64,000 nucleotides of DNA. Source: Amphimedon queenslandica (taxonomy: Eukaryota; Porifera; Demospongiae; Haplosclerida; Niphatidae). This document shows positions 21,101 to 33,514 of this stretch, one piece after another. The notes under the pieces are model-generated. The model saw only the letters and a program-made list of their open reading frames with translations. It was not told where the DNA came from and ran no database searches. The stretch spans positions 586,727 to 650,726 of the forward strand of contig NW_003546245.1 in NCBI RefSeq assembly GCF_000090795.2, read 5' to 3'. Made by a program: the position numbers and the translations under genes. The number at the start of each line of letters is the position of its first letter. Position 1 is the stretch's first letter.

Positions 21101-24100
21101 CGTCTTACTACAGAATATCAAACTACATTGTACATGAACATTTGTATCATAAATGTAGTTTAATACAAAGTGCAAGTCAAATCATACCCCACTCATGTAA
21201 GATCCTACACCAGTGATATTAGATTTACGACGACAAGGACAGTAATTAAATGTACAGGTACATGTTTGACTCTGTTTTGGTTCATAGGAACTGAATAAGT
21301 TCATGTGAACCAAAACAAATAAACTCATGCAGTGACACGCAACATAATCAGCCAAAGCATGCAATCACTAAGGAACCAAGGAGAGAGGACAGCGACCATT
21401 TGTAATGCCTTATACAGTAGTGTCTAGTACTTCCTTCATTTTATTTTATTATTCAATAACGTTAGGTGCATAACTCGCTACACATTGAGTTGTATATACA
21501 GTTCCCATTACATTGTTGAAATGGTATAGGATCATACTTGATTGTAAATTGTAAAGCCATTTAATGTAAAAGCATGTAAACACACACAGAGACGGAATGA
21601 TCCACTATCACTTTGAATTGCAAGTACATATACTATACTACTATACAAATCTCTCCCACCTTATGGCCTATAGATTACTTAGCTACAGGATCACTACACA
21701 ATGATATGCAGCCTAATCTCATGAGAGAGAGAGAGGGGGACTAATCAACATACCGACACCATGAGAAGAGCAGACATGGTGAAGTGTCTTATACTCAGGA
21801 ATTCATTATTTATACATGATTCAGGTATAGCAGGACGTCTGTTTACAATTATTTATATTTTTGACAATAGAGAGAATGAGTTCGTCAATACTTTGGAATG
21901 AATGATACTCTAAATAATTAACAGGTGGATAGATCATTGACTAACTATAATAGAATAAAAAGGTAAATTTGTATACACAAGCGTACAATATCACAGACAC
22001 AGTGACAGCTGCTTTTAGAAAGGAGAGACGTCAATGGATGGAGGAAGCTTAATGTGTAACTGTGTGTGACTGCTTAGTAAATACTCGATGCAATTAAGCG
22101 TACATGCCACATGTATGGTAGTGAATAATCTTATTTAATGGACCAATGGGTTAAGGAATAACTTGTGTGGCTGATTAGTTGTACAGTACTATAACCACGG
22201 GCAATAGATTGATCGTGTAGACATGACAAAATAAACTACATGTACTTGTAAGTAACAGTGTTATGCATCAGAAAATTAAAAATTTCTCCTATCCATTTTT
22301 ATAATTGCACAAGTTGATTTTGGAGTAACTTCAAAAATTCATAAAAAATCCAATTTTGATCGTAATCAACTAAAACTTGAAACGCAACATAAGAACATGT
22401 ATATGCATCAGAAAAAATTATAAAAATGAAGAGTTTTTTCCTTGACGTTTTTGGCGAAATTTGACCCGAGACCCTGTACTATAGTACAGGGACTTTGATC
22501 AGATTTTGCAAAAACTTAAAAAATCCAGAAAAAATCCAAATATGATCGGAATCAGCTCAAACTTGAAACACAACATAAGAACATGCATATGTACCAGAAA
22601 AAATTATAAAAATGGAGAATTCTCTCCTTGCCATTTTTGGCAAAATCCAGCCAAAATCCCTGGACTCTGACCCAATTTTGGGTAACTTTTAAAAATACAT
22701 AAACAATCCAATTTTTATTACTAAGACAAGCAAATCATGAAAAGAAATAGGAATGGCACATGCATGTAAATTGGAAGAAAATGGGAAAGAAACAAGAAAA
22801 AAGAAGAGAAGGCTCACTCACTTTGACTTGAATTCGATAATATTCTGGACAGCTAGAAACCTGACCAGAACCGGCCCCAAATCATCATTAGAATTATCGT
22901 CATGAAGCGGGAGAACGACCTCTGGAGAATCCGGATTGATAAAGCAATCGGCCTGAGCCCCAATCTTAAGGACACTCTGCAATATGTAAGCCAGTATCTT
23001 ATGAAAGAGGTGAATGGTCATCGGTACATTGGACGAGAACTGGGCATAGAGAGTAATGGCGTCAACAAACATACCCTCGACTTTCTCTTCGTCCCACTCG
23101 TACATCGGTCGATCGGAGAGGTGATAGTGGAGGAGAAAAGGGACAAAGAATCGCTCGTCCCCCTGGACCCTTTTCTTACCGACGGAGTATATGATACTCA
23201 AATGCTCCATCCACCATATGACCATCTCAAAGTCCTTGCTATTGTTAGGGTAGAGGATCTTGAAGCCGTGACGCAGCATATGGATACTAAAGAGAGGTAG
23301 GCCTCGGAGGTCAGGATCATCAAATATCTGAGTATCATATTCGCTGAGACGGGCACAAAGATTAAGCAACTCTGGAATGACTGACGGAATGAGGAGACAA
23401 CCTGTGGAGAAAGAGAGATAGAGCATATAAATGTACAAAAATCAGCTCAATTATTTATAAAGCACAATGGCAGCAATTAATATGGTGCATCAGAATATGC
23501 AATAAAAGTTTTTTTGGTGAAACTGCATGGGAACAATTAATTTGCTCAAGACCTTTAGCCATGCAGAATTACTTAAAATGGTCACAAGACAAATGTAGCA
23601 AGAGTGAAGTAATGGGGACTCAAGATATCTCATGTACACACGTCATCTTGTGTGGATTAAATTACATACACATAATATCACATTAACTATTGTAAATGTA
23701 TTACGACATGTAACAAGAAATGATGTAACAAGAGTTGAAATACAATGTAGTTGATCCAACTGCACATGTAGGTCAAGAGCACAGTACGTGTACATGTACA
23801 TGGTAAGTGACAGTCAACTTATTAGCAACCACAAAAATATCATGTTGTATACTTGTACATACATGTACAAGTACATGCAAATATGAAAGTTTAGATTAAT
23901 TTAGGAAGACATCAAAATGAAGGCTGAATAAGCATAACCAATTTAACATAACTTTCAAAGTACATGTAACGTATCTTGCATTCTCTGAAGTTAACACACG
24001 TACATGTACATTGTATGAAGTATGATTCCACTGGCTCCAGAAACAAACAATTAATGCATTTTAGTAAATTTTTAGTCACACATTACTACACAGAATGCAA

Positions 24101-25850
24101 TTCATTGCTTATTTAAGCATGTTTTTGTATTAATTCTTTTGCTAAGCACAAAAATTTACCCATCCACAAAAATTTTACCGCCCACACAATGATGATGCAT
24201 AAATGTTACTGATGAACTTACCATCACAGTGTCTTGATATGCAGGCAGTAGAGTAATTTGCGAGAGTCTCATAGTACCCCATTGGTAAGTGTATGGGATG
24301 CTGCTGCTGGTCAAACAACATGCAGAACCTCTGACCCATCACGTATTTTGATTCCAATAAAGCACGATCGTGATTGAGGCCAATATCGGACGCTATTTTT
24401 TGAAACTCGCGAAAAGGCGAGAAAACATGATCGTGAAACTCCCGAGTGAAATAGTATGAGGACTTGGCAAAGAGACGAGTGCAATTGAGTATACAAGAGC
24501 AAAGGTACTGGCACTCAGCCTCTTGGTTCTCTAGGTCAAACAAATAAACGTAGCCTTGTTCTTCGAGAGGGATCTTCACCATCTGACGGTAATTAGCAAG
24601 TACCCTGTTTAGCACCTTTAGGCTCTCGATCACGTGCTTCTGCTCTATCATAGAACGCTTGTAAAGACCAACGACAAACATACGTTTAGCGTCTGGGGAT
24701 ACGTACGTGTGAATGAGGTTTATCCAGTAGAAGAGGTTCTCGTACTGACAGACTGGGTTAGCGATGAGGTCCTCTAGCCCAATGACGACCAAATAAATCC
24801 CACTGGCTTTAAAATAAAGATGACTCATGAATCTATCAAGCTCAGGGAGGGGAAGGTGAAGGATGAACTGATGCTGTGGTAACATTTCAGTGGATACCGG
24901 TTTAGGAGTATTGCCTGGACTCAGGGGTGAGTTTATCGTCATGTCAGTCTCCGGATTATCCTGGAGGCTAGGGAGCTTCTCAAATTTGTTCATCGGCATT
25001 TCGCATCTTTGAATGAACTTATCGCTCGAGCTTATGCCTCTGAAGGAGCTGGTCCGTCTTCGCACGTGACGATTATCAGACTCCATGTTTAAAGTGATTG
25101 GACGCTGAATGAGAGGAGTAAGGACATCAGCACTTTCATCGTTAGTAGTGATACCGCTACCTTGAGACCCTCTGTGCTCTAACCTATTATATGAAGAAGA
25201 GTTGCTTCCTTGTGGCATCGACGTTGATCTTTTTGGTGGCAAATGACTCCCTCCATTCCCAACCCTCCCTCCTCCTCCTCTCACTCCGGAGGAAAAGTCC
25301 GCTCCTCCATTATCAGTGGGCGTGGTGGACCCCCTCGAGGCTAGCTCAGAGTAAGGAGGAGGGGGCTCAGCCTTCAAGGCAGTATACAGCTGCTTGCAAA
25401 GGCTGTAGTTATCGCCGAGGATAAAGAGAGGGAGAGGGAGAATGAGAGACTTCTCAGCAGGCGTAGAAGGCTTGAGTTGAGTCTCATTTCTAGAGGACGG
25501 TATAGTTGATGGAGGTATGTCAGAGGAGGCTACAGACTGACGGTTAGGGAGCTCACGTAAGGGAGAAGTACCGGAGGGATGACCCACCTCATTGGACGCA
25601 CCACTGTTCTTCCGTCCATCCCTCTCCCCCATGTGTATGTATCTGATCAACATTTGAACATGGTGATCTGGAAGCTTCTTAAAGACATCAGTGACCTTCT
25701 CAACGCTCAGCCCATCCAGGAGTATCCCATTGATTGATTGTATGTGAGTATAGCGGCCAACCCTGGCGTAGAATTCATAGCGATAGTTAGAACTAATACT
25801 ATTGATTAGTACTATGCGTTCAAATGGGGCACCTTCAGCCATCTGAAATG

Positions 25851-25909
<59 letters not shown>

Positions 25910-27523
25910 ATGAAATTAATCAATAATGTAGTTTGTGGATGCTTCACAATCGACTGCACAATGTATGAGTTGGATCTAATAATAATCATTAATTATACAG
26001 TGATTTCAATTTTAAAATTACACGCAGACGATGTAACGCTTAAATGTTGTGTAAATACAAAATGTAAATAGTGAAATTACTTCACATAATCTATAGTAAC
26101 TGATAATGTATCAACAATATAACGTCATGCATATGTGAACTTAACTCTCTCTCTCTCTCTCCATACCTCACGAGTCATTATAGTCAGTCCCAGGGGAACC
26201 TCAGAAGAGACTCTAAAGTCTTCAACAAGTTTTGGATTAGCACTCCAGTAGGCTTTATCAGACTCCATTGGCTTTGGTTGAGGTGCTGGTTGTATAAAAA
26301 GACATAAAATAAACAAATGACAAAGAGAGTAAACCAAAACACACGCATACACAAATACACACACATTATACTATTATACACATAAACACAGATGTGTTGG
26401 TATGGATCTAACAATTCATTAAATACACACTCACCCAATTATGTTAATAATTCCTCCCCTACTCACTCCCTTTCTACTTTTCACTCTTCTCTCTCCCTCT
26501 CTCTCTCTCTCTCTGATTCTCTTCCTCTCTCTCTCTCTCTCATTACATAATTCCTATCATAATATCCTTAAACTTTCACAGTAAACAAATACAATACATT
26601 AAAAGGTGATTACCCTAAAACTGAATATTTCCCACCCACGCCCCCCTCACCCCTCCTCCCCCTCAACATTCACATATTAAAACTTTTCCCTATACACATG
26701 CTCTCATGCACAATTAATCCTTTCCCCATTCTTTCCCTACCCTACACCGTGTCACACATGTAAAATTGTAAATGGATGATAATCGTGTCAATAAGAAGGT
26801 ACTATACCTTCAATGTCATTAATAATAATTAATATAATAATAATAATAATTACATGTATTATTATTATTATTATTATTATCCTCACCAATAAATATCCCC
26901 AGGGCAGATGCTGCTAGCACTGATGGCGTCTTTTGCCCGTCGAGTTTCACGTAGTGTTCCAAATAATGCCCGGATATTTTCTGTCGATATTCTTTTTTAG
27001 TTGAGATTTTCTCGGGGAGAACAACGACGACGTTATTCAGCTTAAGGTTCGTCGGTCCGCCTCCTCCTAGAGTAAAGAAATCAATCTCTTGCTGGGACTC
27101 AACCGGAGAGCGTGGCGTTCGCTTTAAAAACCCTTTCTTTCCTTTCTCAAAAGGAGGTAAGCCAAAGAAGAGATAATGAGAGGCCTTGAGTCTCTGTACC
27201 TCATCAAACCAGCCGTCATCACAATAGCTGCGTATGTGGCAAGGGAGATTCTTTGAGGTGTACCACTGGTTCACGTCGTGGGCTGCGTGATGCCATTTTC
27301 TGTCATCGTGAAGAAGGCATATCTTGTAGCTGTTCTGGTCAGGGATTCCTCCTTGGGACTTCTCCCGGTACAGCCTTATGAGCCTCTCTGTTTGTCTCTC
27401 GGCATCCTCGTTTGAAATGACGCCCTGAAAGGCCGAGAGAGTGTCTATATCTCCTCTCTGTCTAGGAGAGACAGAGGTAGAGACAGTATCCACCGAAGGA
27501 GATGCCGTCCTATTCGTCGCCAT
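18117..27523 (-). CDS. PDZ - degenerate Roc - COR - tandem death-domain protein (ROCO-like)
   Basis: Eight exons (26887-27523, 26167-26285, 24222-25842, 22822-23401, 20619-20919, 18629-18824, 18455-18564, 18117-18395) join in frame to 1280 residues. Residues 1-215: unassigned alpha/beta-like region (YKICLLHDDRKWHHAAHDVN). About 229-320: PDZ-like (VPLGLTIMTRE ... VGRYTHIQSINGILLDGLS). About 380-790: Roc-like, with LFILGDNYSLCKQ where a P-loop is expected and a proline/serine-rich insertion before LPLPELDRFMSHLYFKASGI and the YLVVIGLEDL strand. About 793-1086: COR-like (MVIWWMEHLSIIYSVGKK ... RFFVPFLLHYHLSD). About 1086-1151 and 1189-1280: two death-like domains, LPIELAHEISQRLSLSEQW and LPTELFMELSTALNFNEKW. 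The Walker A glycine-lysine-serine/threonine is absent, so GTP binding is doubtful. ROCO proteins with death domains act in signalling and cell death (DAPK1 is a known case); this gene's role is inference. Introns of 0.6-1.9 kb carry repeats and CT tracts. Confidence 0.75.
18831..18876 (+). repeat. GA microsatellite = CT polypyrimidine tract
   Basis: GGGGAGAGA repeats followed by (GA)n. On the gene's sense strand it is (CT)n leading directly into the CCTCCAG acceptor of the first death-domain exon, so it doubles as the polypyrimidine tract. Confidence 0.7.
20933..20998 (+). repeat. GA microsatellite = CT polypyrimidine tract
   Basis: A GA repeat with GGGA interruptions, about 65 bp. On the sense strand it precedes the TTTCTAG acceptor at 20921 of the fifth exon of the ROCO-like gene. 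Confidence 0.7.
22261..22760 (+). repeat. Family B repeat, about two and a half units
   Basis: Lies in the intron between the COR exons of the ROCO-like gene. Contains the perfect 20-bp palindrome CCCTGTACTATAGTACAGGG at 22472-22491, with repeated words GATCGGAATCAGCTCAAACT, CATAAGAACATG, CAGAAAAAATTATAAAAATG and TTGCCATTTTTGGCAAAAT before and after it. Confidence 0.8.
25853..25904 (+). repeat. Uninterrupted GA microsatellite = CT polypyrimidine tract
   Basis: About 50 bp of (GA)n. On the sense strand the (CT)n runs into CCTCCATTTCAG, the acceptor of the long third exon of the ROCO-like gene. Confidence 0.75.
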
Positions 27524-27572
27524 TGAAAATTTGTACCGTATATAGAAACTGCTTCTAATTCAACGATTCAAG
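27524..27572. promoter_or_regulatory. 49-bp divergent promoter, ROCO-like / GET4
   Basis: Only 49 bp separate the two start codons. AAGATGGCGGC (27570-27580), a full match to the YY1 consensus, covers the GET4 ATG; a TATATAG word lies at 27539-27545. Both 5' UTRs must be extremely short, or transcription of each gene begins within the other. Confidence 0.6.
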
Positions 27573-29237
27573 ATGGCGGCTAAAAGGAAGAGTAAAATAG
27601 AGGAAAGGTTGAAAGCATCCCTGGATGGAGGAGACTATTACAATGCTTTGCAGACTATAAAGGTCTTGTACAGTAGATACAATTCGCAAGGAAAAAGTGA
27701 CGAGTGCATTTCACTGCTTTACAATGGAGCAAGTGAGCTTTTAAAGAAAGACAAGGTTAATCAGTTCAGAAACAGATAAAATTAATAAAAATAGTTATAT
27801 TCATTATGCTATAGAATTACATTTTATTGGGCACAAAATAGTGTATTATTACTGGGCTTTTGTTTTAAGTAAGTATTGGTTGAAACTTCTTATTTTTGAA
27901 ATGTTTAGTGGGAAAGCGGAACTGAAATCTCATTGATATTAGTCAATCATTTGAAAGACAAGAAATTACCAATCACTACGGATTTAATAAGTATGTGATA
28001 CTGAATCCTTTTCCTTAATATAGCTCCTCTCTCTTCTCTTAAACAGACAAGCTGGAGTCTTTATTTCACTGCTATAAGTTCTTAAAAGATGAAGATTGTA
28101 TTCAGCATCCAAAGCTACCTCTCCTTCGATTGTATCCATCCATTGCTAGTCTGGACAAAGAAGGAGCAGCCCGTCTTCATGCTATGCAGATCAACAGGGA
28201 CTTGTTCATGAAGGCTGTTTTAAAGTGGGTGGTAGGAGGAAAGGAAGAGATGAAATAGAAATGGGATCGAAGAGATGAGTGATGCGAAGTATTTTTTTTA
28301 AACATTAAAGCAGCTGCTATCTTTTTTCTCTCCGCTTCAGGTGGACAAGTTTAGTAGATGAGAGTTTAAAATATGGTCACACCAAGCTACACAAGCTATT
28401 AGCTCTTAGCTATTTTCAAGGTAAGGTTTTCGTTAGTTTTGACATTGTTATAATAAATACATTATCTTAAGAGGGAGAGTTGGAAAAAGCAAGGAAGCAT
28501 TTCCTGTATTGCGATTTACCGGACGAGTTTGGTCAGCTACTGGTAGACCTATCATACAAAGAAGCAAAGCCTCACGAAATTGAGATGTTCATCACACAGG
28601 CAGTCCTTCAGTAAGTTATATTACCTCTCTTATTTGTATGAGGTAATTCTTATCCTCTCTCTCCTCCCTCTTTTAGATTGCTGGTTTTAGAGAAGAAAGA
28701 TGTAGCACTGAAAACATACAAGACATATTGTAGGAACCACTCGCTTGTCGGCTCATTCATGCCACCTCCTTTCCCTCACTATCCTCTACTCAACTTCACC
28801 TGGTTCTTATTGCATTCACTCGACATGTGAGTCAGTTAATGCAACCACTGATAATCCATTATTGTACTGCTTGTATATAGTGGAAGCACTGATGTCTTTC
28901 ACTGTCTTTGTCATTGTTATATTCAAGCTATCAGTTGGGACCCACTTTATCACAATGTTAGTAAATACAATGTATTAATTTTCTTCATTTTGTCATCATT
29001 ACCTTTCTCTCTTAGTATTTGAGTAAAATTGGCGATATATACTTTGGGATTAAAACAACTAAGGACAACTCTTCAGGAGGAGGTTTGATGGATTTGCTCA
29101 GTGGACAAAACATCTCAAGCTTAATGTCGTCTCTTGGAGGACTGCCTGATGAGTTGCCGTGGCAACAACAAGCACCAGCTCCAGTGCAGCAACTGCAAGA
29201 AAGCGATTTACTGGAAACTGTTGAAGGACTCGATTAG
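27573..29237 (+). CDS. GET4: Golgi to ER traffic protein 4 homologue (GET4/TRC35)
   Basis: GET4 is the scaffold of the BAG6/TRC complex that hands tail-anchored membrane proteins to the GET3 ATPase in the cytosol. About eight exons starting with 27573-27755 (MAAKRKSKIEERLKASLDGG, then DYYNALQTIKVLYSRY) encode an alpha-helical repeat protein. Recognised blocks are HTKLHKLLALSYFQ, LEKARKHFLYCDLPDEFGQL, FITQAVLQLLVLEKKD, PPPFPHYPLLNFTWFLLHSL, SWDPLYHN and YLSKIGDIYFGIK, colinear with human GET4 as remembered. The final exon (about 29017-29237) ends in a Gly/Ser-rich tail with LLSGQNISSLMSSLGG, also as in human. The start codon overlaps a YY1-type site. It ends 119 bp from the convergent RBBP6 stop. 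Confidence 0.9.
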
Positions 29238-29356
29238 AATCAATAAATTATTTAATAACAATAATTTTGTACAAAGTAATAATAATTTAGATGCATTTGG
29301 TCATAATAAATCCAATGATAATAATAATAATAATAATGAATAATAAATAAAGTACA

Positions 29357-30737
29357 TCAATGTGATGATTTCTTCAATTTCTTCCTATGCGAGCTGCTGC
29401 TACCAGTTGTAGTGCTAGTAGTGACATGATGCTTGCTGCTGGTACTGACTAGTTCTCCTGAATGATGCTTGTGCCTCTTGTGGTGATGGCGATGAGTCTT
29501 AGCTGAAGAAGATGTACTAAGCGTTGATCGAAGATCATCGACATCTCCTCTCTTCTCTTTGTGTCTCTTTTTCTTCTTTAACTTAATGACGGGGTCCTCC
29601 GTTCCTTCTACCCCTCCTGATACAGACGGAGAGGAGGCATGGTCTGTTTCCTTGGAAACCAGTAGACCGGCAGTCTTCATATCTGATCCATCAGTAGGCA
29701 CAGCTTGAGGACTCTTAGAGCTTTTAATACTTTCCTGTGACTCTAGTACTTCACTACCATCACCATTGACTACTATTGATGGAACTGGAGTATCTAATAT
29801 CCCATCTTTGGCCACTCCCTCAGCCACACCTACATTCTCCTTAGGTGGAGGCAGGGGAGATGAATGACTGTGCTTTCTTTTCTTCTTCTTATGATGGTGT
29901 TTGTGCTTGTGGGTTTTTGAAGGTTTCTCGAGGAGTCCCTCGTCTTCCTCTTTCCTTTTCCTTTTTCCCTTTCCCTCGGACGACCTGTGTCTGTGATGGT
30001 GTCTCTTGTGGCTCTTACTGCCACTCCCACTCGTTCGAGAGTAAGGGGAGCGGCTACGACCATATACGGGAGAAGGGGAACGAGACGAGTAAGAGTGAGA
30101 ACTGTAAGGTGTTTGAGATCTTGAAGAATAAGACGGAGTTCTTGATCTGTTGCCACCAGCACTAAAAAAGTATTTTAAAATATTTAAATTTTCAGATACA
30201 TGTACATGTACTTACATGTTCTGAAACATTTTCTGCTGCAGGTAGAACTCTTCCGCTGAAAGAGGAGGAGGAGAAGCATTCCTTTTATCAGCAGCTGCTA
30301 ATAATTCGGTGAGTCTCATCATTGATGAAGGATCAGTACTAATGGGGAGACAAAAACAACACAGTACATGCGTCTCTAATAATAATTTTATTAATAATAA
30401 AAAATAATTATTATTATCCATTTCCTTAGTTAAGTTCCAAAAACAACAGTGTTTCTTTAATTCAACAACCATCACATTTAAAACATGTCACACAATATGT
30501 ACATGTACATTAGATGAACATAAGCTTTTGTCTCACTTTGGTCTTGATGCAGCCAGAAATGGGTTGACTGCTACTACAGGAGGTAGTACAGGACCAGCTG
30601 CTGGAACAACTGAAAAGGTTGGTATAAGGACTGGTGGCTGGGTATGGGCAGGAGGGAATCTGTGAAGAGCTGGTGGGGGTAATACTATAGGAGCTGTGAT
30701 GAGTGGCTTAGGAGGAGAAACTACTGGAGAGAGAGAA

Positions 30738-30798
<61 letters not shown>

Positions 30799-33514
30799 AG
30801 ATAAAGGAGTGTATTATTATTGTTATTATTACTTAGTGAGTCTGCTGTTGTTAGCAAAGGTTGTGATGATAATGTTGAAGGTGCAGAGCCAAGCAGACCC
30901 TAAATATACATACAAAAAAGAGATCAAAAGAGATCCAAAGATCTTGAACTTACAGCAGAAGGTGATGGTGTTCTGTCCCTTGAGGTACTAACAGCTGGTG
31001 GGGTCCTGTCCTCTTCATCTCTCCCTCCACCAGTAGCAGTAGCAGCAGCTGCTTCACCTCCATTAGTAGCAGCAGAGACTGTCTTAGGATTATTATCCTG
31101 CTCAACCTATCATAATGAAGTTAAGCAGTATGTATAATGCATAATTGCTTATTATTGCACTTACTGTAGAAGAATTTGAAGACTGAGAAAGGGACAATTT
31201 TTGAGACGAGTCAATGTTACTGCCATTGCTAGACTCCTCCTGAGACGAAGAGGATACAGTAGTAGACTGTGAAGCAGTTGAGGTTTGTACAGTAGAGACT
31301 GAAGTAGAGTCGTCCGATGATAAAGGAAGATTAATGGTAAGACCAGTAGACGTGACAAGAGCAGAGTCATCAGACAAGATGGCAGAGAGAGGGAGAGAGG
31401 GTGCAAGGGGTAAAGCTGACGAGGGAACTACAAGAGGAGCAGAATCATTGCTTGATATGACAACAGAAGTAGGAGCTGGAGCAGAAGAGACTGAAGTGGT
31501 CGTCACAGAAGAGGATGGGAGACCACGTGCCAATGCAATCCCTTTCTTTGCTGCCTGGCGACTCTGAAACTTTTTAGCAGCCTAGAGGTAAGGTGAAATA
31601 CAGGTAAGGTGGAATAGGAACTAATAAGTGAGTGTAGGAGGAGCTTACAGCTCTCAATGATTTATTAGGCAGTAATGTCTCTGGTGACACGTCTGACTCC
31701 TTACAAGCAAAACAAGTGAAATCATTTTCCAACAGATAATTCCTAATACCTACATATTTTTATACAACAACAAAAAATGTAAAATAACAACAACAACAAT
31801 TACAACTTACAGGGATCGCAGAAACTTTCAAAGCAGCAGTTAATAATTACTGCATCTTGTACAAGCTCCTTACAAATGGAGCAGGTCAGCTCAGGAGGTA
31901 CTGCCTCCTCTTTAATCTCAGGAACAGGTGCTGGAGCCTTACGCTCTGAAGCAGCGGCTGCCCTGAATAATAATAAAAACAACAATAACAACAATAACAA
32001 CAACAACAACAATAATAATGATGACGATGATAAAAATAACAATAATGATAAATGTAGATGTAATAGTTTATAACCATTAATGACTTACAGGTCAATTTTA
32101 CGTACGACCACGTTACCAAAGCGGTCAAGCATTGCCCCAGGGACATCGGACGACGAGACTATGGACACGTGAGAGTTTGGTATGCCAGACGAACGCTTTA
32201 GTCTTGGATTATCATAATTTGGATCCTAGAGTAATAAATATAATATGAATGGTTTAGTTGAGTGTGACGTACTCCATTTGTGGGACAATATTTTATCAAA
32301 TGCCCTTTCTGATTACACCTGTGACAAACATAATTAGGAGGCGGGGCCTTCATATTAGCAGCTGCTGGCCTAGACTTGAACTTAGCATAGCTAGGAAGGA
32401 AGAGAAACATGTACATGTAGAGCATGTTTAAAAAAACATTTAACTAACGTCGTTGGATTATAGTCTTCTCCTGCTTGACTCATCATCGCTCTAACCTTAT
32501 CTTCTTCGGAAGCATTAGCTCCAGCAAGATCAGGTGTCTAAGACACAAAAATGAAAGACATGCTCTTTATAATGATTCTTCTACTATTATTATTATTACT
32601 TGTTTCAACTCATCAGCGGAAAGAAGAGACTTGTCCTACAAATTAATTGTAAAATTCACAATACATACTAATACACGTGTCACTAAAACCAGGGATATAA
32701 TATACTAACGTTAGTATAATAAATCCCTGCTAAAACGCAGAGCAAAAAATATACACTTACAAACAAAATTATTTTAATTCATAACTATAATCAACTATAG
32801 GTATGACAACATAATTATTACATTATAAAAATAAACAAAAAACTTCTGGTTATTCTGTAACAGGCAATACCTGAGGGAAACTGTGATTCTTCATTCTGAA
32901 AGAGAAAGATGGTACTTGGTAAGTTGGTATAACCTTTTTTACTTACTGTGATGATGTTGGCTTTGTTTGTTTCTGAGGTTTGGGCACTCTCATGACAACA
33001 ATGGTTGAGTTCCTAGGTATCATTGCATTGTCATCAGAATAAACTGGAAGAGAGACAAACCACAAAAAGGAAATTAGTAGACACTAGAAAGTATAATGAC
33101 ATAAAAACCAAGAGGGAAGCAAATGACATTATCAACCAAAGGAAGTGGTCTAAACATAATTTACTGGGAACTGTCATTACAGCCTCCACTCAAAAAAACC
33201 CAATTATGAAACAATGATAAAGTACTAACCAAAAGAAGTACATGTACAGGTACAAATGAATACAGTTTGCTTATTCCTCTCTCTTCCTCCCTTTGTGAAG
33301 TGGTGTACATGTAGTACATGTATCAACTATTAATGATTGTCTTACTTTTCTTTGTCTGGGCATCCATGATGTCCAGGGTGAGGTTATCGCTCAGGTTCAT
33401 CTTTTTCAATGACATTATCTTCTCGCGGAGATCAGAGACAGATATCTGAAGGCCGTCGAATGTGACCTTGTCATATTCCAGTGCCGTTTTGAACTTGTAG
33501 CGAATACAAGACAT
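29357..33514 (-). CDS. RBBP6: RBBP6 / Mpe1-type E3 ubiquitin ligase (DWNN-zinc knuckle-RING)
   Basis: RBBP6 is a nuclear RING E3 ligase and activator of pre-mRNA 3'-end cleavage. Exon 1 ends at the ATG 33514 and encodes the ubiquitin-like DWNN domain (MSCIRYKFKTALEYDKVTFD, then LDIMDAQTKK). Downstream minus-strand exons encode LAGANASEEDKVRAMMSQAG, a CCHC zinc knuckle (CHRCNQKGHLIKYC, near 32310), and a U-box-like RING (CSICKELVQDAVIINCCFES, then CDPC ... CFAC, near 31700-31890). After this come low-complexity Ser/Thr/Pro/Ala exons (31150-31560, 30540-30720), LSAEEFYLQQKMFQNM near 30240, an RS-like and His/Lys-rich region (29830-30160) and a lysine-rich C-terminus ending at 29357. This order matches vertebrate RBBP6 but the tail is far shorter than the roughly 1790-residue human protein. 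Introns hold AAC/AAT, GA and TACATGTA repeats. Confidence 0.93.
30725..30800 (+). repeat. GA microsatellite = CT polypyrimidine tract in RBBP6
   Basis: About 75 bp of GA/GAAA repeats. Read on the sense strand of RBBP6 it is a CT tract ending CTCTCTCCAG, the acceptor of the proline-rich exon ending near 30720. Confidence 0.7.

Noticed and set aside
24175-25989. A 604-codon minus frame read as its own gene with a Leu/Ser N-terminus
   Set aside because: The leader is the CT microsatellite and intron; the real exon starts at the acceptor at 25843-25844 and joins the upstream PDZ half in frame.
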